From: Phytoactinopolyspora endophytica
Lineage (GTDB): Bacteria; Actinomycetota; Actinomycetes; Jiangellales; Jiangellaceae
Direction: 5' to 3'
DNA length: 12,313 nt
Assembly: GCF_004138495.1 (NCBI RefSeq)
Contig: NZ_ML142852.1
Coordinates: 512,226 to 524,538, forward strand
Below the pieces are notes generated by a model. The model worked only from the letters and a program-made list of their open reading frames with translations. It made no database searches and was not told the origin of the DNA. Each line of letters opens with the position of its first letter. The first letter of the stretch is position 1. The position numbers and the translations under genes are program-made. Shown piece by piece: positions 6,389 through 12,313 of the stretch.

Positions 6389-8451
6389 CGAGCGCAGTAC
6401 CCGCCCACTTCGGGTCCCCGGAACCCTCTGCTATGTGGGATCCCGTCAATGCTGCGGCGGCGTCGCCTGTGCGGGTGGCCGTGCTCCTGCGCACATCCAC
6501 CAAGGACCTGCAAGACCCGACGCTGTCGCTGCCTCGCCAGCTCGAGAGCTGTCGGCGCGCGTTGCCGCCGGGATTCGAGATCGTCGCGTTCTTCTACGAC
6601 GTCGAGTCCTCACGCAAAGACCTCGACCTGCGCGGCCTCGGCCGGGCACACGAGGCGTTCGACATCCCGATACCCCGCGACGGCGGACTCGCCGATCTCC
6701 TGGCCGAAGCGACACACCCCGGCCGCCGGTTCGACGCCGTTCTCGTGGAAGAAATCGAACGTGCGGCCCGATGGACCTACCAGTCCACCCAGCTTGAACA
6801 CACGCTGGAACGCGCCGGAGTTCCACTGTTCGCTGCCGATGAAGGCCCGATATCGCTGTCGGAGAAGCGGGCCACCCAGATACTCGTCCGCCGGATGAAA
6901 CAGGGCGTCGGCGAGTGGTTCCTTCGCCACACCCTCGAACAGTCCTGGGACGGCTACTGTGAACACACGCGCCAAGGCTGGAACATCGGCAAGCCACCCT
7001 ATGGCTACCTCGCCGAACGCATCCCGCATTCCGTCGCTGCCAAACGCGAAGAGGGAAAGACCAAGACACGCCTCGTGGTCGATCCGGTTCGCGGCCCCGC
7101 CGTCACGCAGATCTACATCTGGCGACACAACGAGCATCTCGCGTACAAGGTGATCGCCGAAAGGCTCAACCACGATCTCGACCGATATCCGCCCCCGCAG
7201 CCCATCCGTGGCGAACATGCACGCAACTGTTGGACGGTATCGTCCGTGCGCGACATCCTGACCAACCCGAAGTACACCGGCTACATGGTCTGGAACCGCC
7301 GAGCCACCAAGAAGGGCGGCGTAGTCAACGCGCCCGAGAAGTGGCGCTGGTCGGCCGAGCCTGCACATGAGCCGTTGGTCACCATGGACATCTGGAAAGC
7401 TGTTCAGGAGGCGGCCAAGGAACGCCAAGGCTCCCGACAGGCAGGCCCGAACAAGCACCCGGCTACTCGCCGCTCATACGTTCTTCGCCACTACGTCCAC
7501 CACGCCACCTGCAACAAGCGCATGTTCGGAAAGACACGCAAGAACCACGCCTACTACACGTGCCAGCCTCAACTCGACCGCGTTGGAAACCCGCACGAGT
7601 ACGCCGACCACCCGCGCAGCGTCTACGTACGTGAAGACCGCCTGCTTGACTGCGTCCAAGTATTCTTCGCCGAGCGGGTCTTCGGCCCCGACCGCGCAGA
7701 CCATCTGGCCGCTCAACTCTCAGGACACCAAACCGACACGGATGATGAGCGCGACCGTCGTATCGCCGCGCTGCAGAAGGCCATCGCCGACTTGATGAAG
7801 CGGCAAAACAACCTCCTTGAAGAACGCGAATCAGGAACTGCAGATCCCGACGATCCCGCCGCACGAGCATGGGCTGATCGGCTCCGCACCCGCTTCGCCG
7901 ACCTCGAAGCTCAACGCGCGGCGAAGCAAGCCGAACTCGAACAGCTACAACACGACGCCGAACGCGACCGCCCCCCAGACCCCTCGTTGCTCGACGCTCT
8001 ACCTGCCCTAACGCTAAATCTGGCCGAAGCACCCGAGACGCTGCAGCGTGACCTCTACGACGCCTTCGCCCTCAAGATCCACTACGACCACGCCCGGAAA
8101 CACGCCACCATCCACGCCACCATTCGCGCCGACACCGTCCCTGAAGCTGCCGCAGCCGCGGTCCAGCTCGAAACCCGTCCCAGCGACTCCCAGAACAAGC
8201 CTGAAGGAGCGGCAGCACGCGTCGCGACCACATTAAACAACGACTCCGTTGCCCATGTTTCGGGCGCCCTGCCGAGGGCGCAACAGTTGGCCAGGCTACA
8301 TTGGTCTTCCCAGAGGCCTACACCACCTCGCGTGGCACACATAATGCTTGACCATGGCACCCGTCAGATCATCGCTGAGCACATGATGCGCTGCGAGGAA
8401 CAGGCTCACGCCATTGGCACGGAGCTACAAGGCGACCGCTACCTGTTCTGA
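6385..8451 (+). CDS. Large serine recombinase (integrase) of the element, with a chimeric C-terminus
   Basis: The product has 688 residues. Residues 29-180 form the resolvase-type catalytic domain, with VAVLLRTST carrying the candidate nucleophile Ser38, RQLESC (51-56), and EEIERAAR (122-129) at the position of the usual DRLSR. Residues about 195-345 are the recombinase domain (GKPPYGYL, then LTNPKYTGYMVW). Residues 365-412 are a zinc-ribbon-like segment with Cys376 and Cys393; the other ligands seem replaced by His (HHATC and DHP). Residues 450-540 form the expected coiled coil, followed by a region ending near 595. It catalyses site-specific integration/excision through a phosphoserine link. 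Residues about 646-688 do not belong to the family; they match a tyrosine integrase and were probably gained at the insertion junction. It is last in the six-gene operon, as expected for a gene next to its own attachment site. Confidence 0.9.
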   Translation: MTSAVPAHFGSPEPSAMWDPVNAAAASPVRVAVLLRTSTKDLQDPTLSLPRQLESCRRALPPGFEIVAFFYDVESSRKDLDLRGLGRAHEAFDIPIPRDGGLADLLAEATHPGRRFDAVLVEEIERAARWTYQSTQLEHTLERAGVPLFAADEGPISLSEKRATQILVRRMKQGVGEWFLRHTLEQSWDGYCEHTRQGWNIGKPPYGYLAERIPHSVAAKREEGKTKTRLVVDPVRGPAVTQIYIWRHNEHLAYKVIAERLNHDLDRYPPPQPIRGEHARNCWTVSSVRDILTNPKYTGYMVWNRRATKKGGVVNAPEKWRWSAEPAHEPLVTMDIWKAVQEAAKERQGSRQAGPNKHPATRRSYVLRHYVHHATCNKRMFGKTRKNHAYYTCQPQLDRVGNPHEYADHPRSVYVREDRLLDCVQVFFAERVFGPDRADHLAAQLSGHQTDTDDERDRRIAALQKAIADLMKRQNNLLEERESGTADPDDPAARAWADRLRTRFADLEAQRAAKQAELEQLQHDAERDRPPDPSLLDALPALTLNLAEAPETLQRDLYDAFALKIHYDHARKHATIHATIRADTVPEAAAAAVQLETRPSDSQNKPEGAAARVATTLNNDSVAHVSGALPRAQQLARLHWSSQRPTPPRVAHIMLDHGTRQIIAEHMMRCEEQAHAIGTELQGDRYLF
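8264..8281. repeat. GC hairpin near the recombinase 3' end, next to the proposed element boundary
   Basis: GCGCCCT-GCCG-AGGGCGC has perfect 7-bp arms and a 4-base loop. It lies past the conserved recombinase domains and about 50 bases before recognisable tyrosine-integrase sequence. It may be the recombinase's original terminator or part of an attachment-site arm. There is no T run after it. Confidence 0.4.
8282..8335. other. Predicted right attachment junction (attR) of the serine-recombinase element
   Basis: Upstream of this interval the frame encodes serine recombinase; downstream the same frame encodes the catalytic half of a tyrosine integrase without its N-terminus. An abrupt join next to a large serine recombinase gene is where attR is expected. 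The stretch holds a small palindrome, CAACAGTTG (8281-8289). The core cannot be placed exactly because the matching left junction is outside the window. Confidence 0.5.
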
Positions 8452-8969
8452 AACGATCCTGTGTGCACCGTCCCTCTGCGCCCATCGTCGGTGACACAAC
8501 GCTATCGGCGTCTCGTGTGTAGGCAGGTCATTGAGACTCACCTCCACGCGCTACGTGACTACTCGGCGACGGAGCTCATCGCGGACGGCGTTGACGTCCG
8601 GACTGTCGCCGGTCGACTCGGCCACGGCGGGGGTGGGGCCACAACCCTCCGCGTGTATACCGCCTGGTTGAACGAGGCCGACCAGAGAGCTGCGCAAGCC
8701 CTCGCTGAGTGTCTACCACCCAAGCCCGAGGCGATGTCGCGAGCCGAGAGCGTGCGAGGACCGATCCGCAAGCACCGTATGAACGCATTGCCGGGGACCT
8801 CTGGGCGGAGATCACCTATGGACGTCGAAGTAGTAGAACCGTCCGATCGCCCGCATATGTCGAGCGCTTCGGTGATCGGCACGACGAGGGAGTCGTTGTC
8901 GACCTCAGCGAGGAGCCCGCGACGGTACTGGCTCTTTGCTCGCGGTGCGGGTTCATAGTTCGTCCATGA
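8320..8969 (+). pseudogene. 5'-truncated tyrosine integrase remnant with GntR-like tail
   Basis: From about 8326 the translation (PRVAHIMLDHGT, EHMMRCEEQ, GDRYLF) follows the middle of an actinobacterial tyrosine integrase. A TGA at 8449-8451 interrupts it, and the same frame continues (NDPVCTVPLRP, VTQRYRRL) into the catalytic motifs: HALRDYSATELI with the His at 8545 and Arg at 8554 of HxxR, GRLGHGGGG, and the Tyr at 8656-8658 in LRVYTAW. The His usually following the Arg (HxLRH) is Asp here. Near 8735-8750 the frame moves by two, giving RARTDPQAPYERIAGDLWAEI, the lead-in to a GntR-like winged helix often attached to these integrases. After about 8822 the similarity is poor. The missing N-terminus, nonsense codon and frameshift make it non-functional. 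The open stretch 8461-8958 should not be read as a separate gene. Confidence 0.8.
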
Positions 8970-9324
8970 CTGGCTGATGCATGAGGGCGAGCTTGTGGCC
9001 CGCTATTGCATCGACGCGTTGCAGCCCTTCGCGGTATGGAACCCTGCTCGTGGCACCTGGGAGATCACGACGTGGGCGCCGGCGAGGGTTCGCTCGGTGA
9101 TCCGAGGCAGCGTGCTCGCCTACCTGGCCTCGACGAGGCGTCGAGTTGGACGAGCAGACAGACTTGGTAGATCAGATAGCAACTGCCGCTATCACGTGCG
9201 CTGCAGCCGAGCAGGTCCGACAGAGGGCTTGATTTGACCCTGACTCGGCGTGCGGCTCCGGAGGCTGTCGGAGACTGCTGGGAGAATCGGACAGGTAGTT
9301 GGGTCCCGATCCGAGGAAGTCCAG
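8970..9324. other. Degraded spacer between the integrase remnant and the right-flank genes
   Basis: These 355 bases hold only the doubtful ORF at 8977-9237 and a short stem, CTCGACG-AGG-CGTCGAG (9129-9145), without a T tract. No tRNA-like cloverleaf or TTCGA-type T-arm was seen, so an attachment tRNA for the old tyrosine integrase was not found here. Confidence 0.4.
8977..9237 (+). CDS. Doubtful short ORF, possible gene fragment
   Basis: An 86-residue open frame. The first 40 residues (GELVARYCIDAL, FAVWNPARGTWEI) look protein-like, while the rest is Arg/Ser-rich and low quality. It has no clear ribosome binding site and sits in decayed DNA after the integrase remnant. It may be a fragment of a larger lost gene. 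I do not recognise it. Confidence 0.22.
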   Translation: MHEGELVARYCIDALQPFAVWNPARGTWEITTWAPARVRSVIRGSVLAYLASTRRRVGRADRLGRSDSNCRYHVRCSRAGPTEGLI

Positions 9325-9405
9325 ATGGCCGCACACACCTCCGAAGTCAGTGTGCCATGCGCGCAGATGCAGCGCGCTGAGTTCAAGAGCGTGGGCAAGC
9401 CATGA
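9325..9405 (+). CDS. 26-residue mini-ORF, possible leader peptide coupled to the downstream gene
   Basis: ATG at 9325 follows GAGGAAG at normal distance, a better ribosome binding site than that of the next gene. The peptide (MAAHTSEVSV..., ending FKSVGKP) stops at a TGA (9403-9405) that overlaps the ATG of the 579-codon gene (ATGA). The arrangement suggests a translated leader whose termination feeds translation of the downstream gene. The peptide itself is not recognised. Confidence 0.45.
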   Translation: MAAHTSEVSVPCAQMQRAEFKSVGKP

Positions 9406-11141
9406 CCGCCGAGGAACGGGTCGAACCACCTGAGGACCAAGCCGAGACGCCTGACGAGGGAGCCGAAGCTCCAGCAGGCGTGGAGCCATCCCCGCGATCG
9501 GACCTGATCTCGGACAGGATCTCGGCCGCTTACGCGAAGGTGCCGTACATCGGGGAGCGTTGGACCCGTTGGTATGACCTCCCCTACAAGTTGCTGTGGT
9601 TCCTCCAGACCAAGTGGCGACGCAAGATCATTCCGAAAGCGGTACTCCGCGGTTTCCACCGCTGGTCTACGGATCTCAGTCGGTTCAACGAACTAGAGCG
9701 GGACAGAATCTGGGACCCGACCGACCGGCTGCATGATTTCCAGGTGCCTGCTGACGAGCGCGTCACCATGCCGGGTATCTGGGTGGTTGAACTGTTCCCG
9801 CCGAGCGCGTTCGCACGACTGGAGCAGGCGATTCATCGGAACGGCTGGGACTGGAACCGTTGGATGTCTGGTAGCGAAGATACCAATGTCAACATCCTCT
9901 TGAAGTCCCGCGCTCGGACTGGATGGCGATGGTGGCGCATGGCGTCAATTCAGGACGTCAATGGGACGTACCTCATACCCGATGGCGTGCGCAACAAGTT
10001 GCCGCCTGAGTTCAGCTACATCGAGTTGAAGGCCATGCAGATCGGCTCCGGCCTAACTGCCGTAGTTGCTCACATCCAACTCTCCAAGTTGGGTGCTACA
10101 CAACTAGATGAGGCTTGGCATCAGCCTCACGAGCCGATGTTGACTCGCCGGGGCGGTCGGCTTCAAGCACTTGATCGGATGTGGGCTGGGTTCCATGTCA
10201 CGCAGACGGTACGAGAACGGCTGCACCATTTGGCGCGGAAGTGGATGAAGGACAACTGTGATGGCGTCTTTGCAGAGTTCGATAGCCCACAGACGCTGAT
10301 CGACATGCTCATCTTGGATCAGCACGACCCGACTGCCGTCAGCGCGGAGCACGACCGTCACTTGTTCGATGTGTTCCGAGCGCTCGGAATCACCGAGACG
10401 GAGGTCCACCACTACACCTCTGCTGAGATTCCCAGGATGCTCTTGGTCCCGACTGAGCCGTCGATGGCCCGGGGCATGAGCACTGACCGGACGTGGGCGC
10501 TTTGGGGACAGCGTCAGGCTGTGATGGACAGCGCCACTCACATGACTGGCTACGGCGACGATCCGAACCGAGCAATAGCGCATCGCTACGGCAACGCAAT
10601 CGAAAGTTTCTTGGTGACGCTCGCCGTATCTGATCTGCTTGAAACTGTGGAGGCTCGCTACGCGCTGATTCGGGATCGGGCTCGGGCACAGCACGGCCTC
10701 TTCAAGGCCAAAGTCGTCAACGACCTCCGCGAGCAACTGCTGACCCTCAGCATTGACGTGGCGACCATACAGCGCGACTTGGAGAGGTCCTGGAAGTCCC
10801 GGCCACGGTTCGAAGAGGAGGCGGAGTTCACAATCGAGTACGCGCCTCGCTTCCGGGCCAATTCTGACCGGGAAGACGAGCCGATACACATGAACACTGA
10901 ATTGCGGAAGCGCCAGAAGGAGTGGCTAGAGGAACTCACCGCTGCTGATCGTGACTATCGGGACATCCTCTCCACAGTAGCCTCGCTGGGTGCCTCGGTA
11001 GATGCATCCAAGATTGGCCGCCGCGCACTGTGGGTTGCCTTCGTGTCGCTGGCGGTTGCCTCCGCAGCCGTCGTGGCGTCCGATATAGGTGACCACAGTC
11101 TATTCCACGAGCTGAACGAGTTCCTGCGGAGCCGGTTCTGA
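9402..11141 (+). CDS. Unrecognised membrane-anchored protein (579 residues)
   Basis: Residues 1-35 are acidic and Pro-rich. Residues about 45-80 are Trp/Tyr/Arg-rich (YIGERWTRWYDLPYKLLWF). A long soluble region follows, with no motif I can assign. Helical, charged segments at about 420-460 and 490-530 could form coiled coils. One hydrophobic helix at about 541-560 is followed by a 19-residue tail. The predicted topology is a cytoplasmic body with one C-terminal membrane anchor. The long frame with evolved codon use argues that it is real. Third positions are visibly less G/C-rich than in the methyltransferase operon, which suggests a different origin. The ATG is coupled to the mini-ORF. A membrane-anchored cytoplasmic sensor or effector in mobile-element debris is compatible with a defence gene, but nothing in the sequence proves this. 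Confidence 0.8.
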   Translation: MTAEERVEPPEDQAETPDEGAEAPAGVEPSPRSDLISDRISAAYAKVPYIGERWTRWYDLPYKLLWFLQTKWRRKIIPKAVLRGFHRWSTDLSRFNELERDRIWDPTDRLHDFQVPADERVTMPGIWVVELFPPSAFARLEQAIHRNGWDWNRWMSGSEDTNVNILLKSRARTGWRWWRMASIQDVNGTYLIPDGVRNKLPPEFSYIELKAMQIGSGLTAVVAHIQLSKLGATQLDEAWHQPHEPMLTRRGGRLQALDRMWAGFHVTQTVRERLHHLARKWMKDNCDGVFAEFDSPQTLIDMLILDQHDPTAVSAEHDRHLFDVFRALGITETEVHHYTSAEIPRMLLVPTEPSMARGMSTDRTWALWGQRQAVMDSATHMTGYGDDPNRAIAHRYGNAIESFLVTLAVSDLLETVEARYALIRDRARAQHGLFKAKVVNDLREQLLTLSIDVATIQRDLERSWKSRPRFEEEAEFTIEYAPRFRANSDREDEPIHMNTELRKRQKEWLEELTAADRDYRDILSTVASLGASVDASKIGRRALWVAFVSLAVASAAVVASDIGDHSLFHELNEFLRSRF

Positions 11142-11149
11142 GCCTGCGC

Positions 11150-11179
11150 GGACCGTCACGATGCTGGGCCGCACGGTCC
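11150..11179 (+). terminator. Candidate terminator after the 579-residue gene
   Basis: GGACCGT and ACGGTCC form perfect 7-bp arms with a 16-base GC-rich loop, starting 8 bases after the stop codon. There is no U tract, as is often the case in actinobacteria, and the large loop weakens the case. Confidence 0.35.
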
Positions 11180-11769
11180 CGTTGCCCGAGTCAATGATGC
11201 AGCCGACGAGGCCAACAATGCTCCGCCCCAGGCCAGGGGCCGGCTGGCGACCTCGTCGACGATGACGGCGGCGGCGCGGAGCACGTTGGGGGCGTTGTCG
11301 GCTACCCGCCGCGGGACGTGGGGCCTTTGACAGCTTCCGGATGTTCCCGGACAGGCCACAGGCGCGAGCGGCCGCAGACGAGAGCGTGCCTCCGACCAGG
11401 TTGTAGCCAGGTACCGGTACTTCCTCGAACGGTTGTCTTCACGACGGGTTCCCGACCGCTGCTGGGGTCAGGGGTGGGACATAGACCATTCTTCCGAGCG
11501 GAACCGACATGACCGGCAGTCAGCCCCGCACCGCTTCATCGCACCGGCCGAACACCGAGTGTCTACTTGGTAAGGCCGCCGACGCGAGAGCTCTGGTTCT
11601 GCCGATGTCGGGACTGATTGGGCGTCGAGATCCGTGTAGCCCGGGCGCGGCGAGGAGCGGTAGAGCCTGCATCGCGCCTGTCACGAGCTGTCCGTCAGCA
11701 TCCTCAATAGCCTCACAGTCACCTGCGTGCTGTGCAGTATTTCAAGGGACATTGAGAACTGGCGGATGG

Positions 11770-11788
11770 CGGTCATGAGAGATGACCG
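11770..11788 (-). terminator. Candidate terminator of the leftward right-edge gene
   Basis: CGGTCAT-GAGAG-ATGACCG has perfect 7-bp arms and a 5-base loop, extendable by two G-T pairs. It starts 22 bases past the stop of the minus-strand gene ending at 11811. It lacks a U tract. Position and symmetry suggest a terminator, possibly serving transcripts from both sides. Confidence 0.45.
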
Positions 11789-11810
11789 TTGGTGGCCACG
11801 AGATCTGCCA

Positions 11811-12313
11811 TCAACCTGTCGTCGGTCCCGCTTGATCGCCGGTCGAGGCGGCTTGTTCAACGGCCGCGCGCGTCTCGGTATCGATTCTCTGCAGGTTTGC
11901 TGACCATGGTTGGCCGATGATGAGCCGGTTGATGCTCTCGCTGGCATGCAGCAGGCATGCGAGGACGGCCGAGAGCATGTCAGGGAATCCTCGCCGTGGC
12001 TCATGTAGAAGCAACGGAACCTGGTCGTCGTCTTGATGCTCCAGGAACACCTCCGCCGTCGAGAATGACGGGTGCGAGCGATTTGCTTCGATCGTGTACC
12101 CGTACATGAGTTGTGGGCTCCCGAAGTCGTCGCAGCGCTGCTTAAAGTGCAGGTATTGATCAAGTCGCGAACTGCCTGGATCGACGCCGAGCATGATGTC
12201 GAACGCCGGATCCTGCGCAACATCAGAGCCTGCCGCCTGGGCGTTCGATTGCATGTTGCGCAGCCAATGCTGGTGTCCTCGGAGGATGGCAGTGACGGCC
12301 TCGTCACTGGCTT
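11811..12313 (-). CDS. Unrecognised protein, partial (N-terminus off the right edge)
   Basis: The minus-strand frame is open from the right edge to a stop at 11811, giving 167 codons. It runs past the internal ATG at 12254 with coherent sequence (DEAVTAILRGHQHWLRN), so the true start lies outside the window. The visible part is a soluble, acidic, mixed-composition protein without membrane segments, with features such as LDQYLHFKQRCDDFG and SAVLACLLHASESINRLI. There is no motif I can name. It converges on the 579-residue gene with 670 bases between. Confidence 0.6.
   Translation of the reverse strand, partial: ASDEAVTAILRGHQHWLRNMQSNAQAAGSDVAQDPAFDIMLGVDPGSSRLDQYLHFKQRCDDFGSPQLMYGYTIEANRSHPSFSTAEVFLEHQDDDQVPLLLHEPRRGFPDMLSAVLACLLHASESINRLIIGQPWSANLQRIDTETRAAVEQAASTGDQAGPTTG

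Larger units (their letters stand above)
11142..11810. other. 670-base stretch without a convincing gene
   Basis: Short frames on both strands (for example 11509-11778 plus, 11156-11359 minus) have no ribosome binding site and unbiased, Arg/Ser/Ala-rich products. It holds the two hairpins annotated separately. It may be decayed coding sequence, but I could not assign a family. Confidence 0.5.

Noticed and set aside
8449..8451. Programmed readthrough of the TGA joining serine and tyrosine recombinases
   Set aside because: The joined integrase lacks its N-terminus, has the HxLRH His replaced by Asp, and is frameshifted downstream, so decay explains the stop better than recoding.
8461..8958. 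Independent 165-residue gene
   Set aside because: It lies in the same frame as the preceding ORF and matches the C-terminal half of a tyrosine integrase. It is the part of a pseudogene after the nonsense codon, with no start signal of its own.
10104..10889. Minus-strand 261-residue ORF
   Set aside because: Antisense shadow within the 579-residue gene, with no ribosome binding site.
11681..12307. Minus-strand 208-residue ORF
   Set aside because: Ser/Arg/Thr-rich and out of frame with the more coherent right-edge ORF over the same bases.
1..12313. CRISPR array, tRNA or rRNA genes, intact insertion sequence
   Set aside because: No regularly spaced direct repeats, no cloverleaf or T-arm signature, no rRNA-like stretch and no transposase were found on either strand by eye.

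Overview
The window is high-GC DNA with strongly G/C-biased third codon positions, ATGA-type gene overlaps, and protein families typical of mobile elements in filamentous actinobacteria. Pseudonocardiales or a related order is a guess. It reads as the right-hand end of an integrative conjugative element (ICE) joined to older mobile-element debris. The host is inferred from composition and protein style only.

Left arm, minus strand (1-2481): a transfer cluster read leftward. It holds a sigma-factor-like DNA-binding protein (2481-1522), a short VirB2/TrbC-type pilin-like protein (1567-1148) and a VirB6/TrbL-like polytopic membrane protein that leaves the window at base 1 (1145-<1). Spacing is tight: a 46-base overlap, then a 2-base gap. 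The cluster starts at a divergent control region (2482-2852) carrying two palindromes that share CGCTTAC.

Middle, plus strand (2853-8451): six genes in one block, joined by five 4-base stop/start overlaps (ATGA four times, GTGA once). In order they are a degenerate methyltransferase-like protein, an intact TSPPY-type amino-methyltransferase, a cytosine-C5 DNA methyltransferase, two small proteins of unknown role, and a large serine recombinase. The C5 methyltransferase shows two mutually compensating frame changes around its target-recognition segment. The layout suggests that modification and integration/excision functions are expressed together; this is inference.

Junction (about 8265-8970): the last 40 or so residues of the recombinase ORF are not recombinase-like. 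They match, in the same frame, the catalytic half of an actinobacterial tyrosine integrase that continues past an in-frame TGA through its HxxR, LGH and Tyr motifs, then a frameshift into a GntR-like tail. The simplest reading is that the serine-recombinase element integrated into a tyrosine-integrase gene, so attR would lie near 8282-8335 and the recombinase now has a chimeric C-terminus.

Right flank (8970-12313): less uniform, lower-GC3 DNA. It holds one large unrecognised gene (9402-11141) for a protein with one C-terminal membrane anchor, preceded by a 26-codon mini-ORF coupled to it by ATGA. After a 670-base stretch without a convincing gene, bounded by two hairpins, comes a leftward unknown gene entering from the right edge. 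No tRNA, rRNA or CRISPR array was seen.
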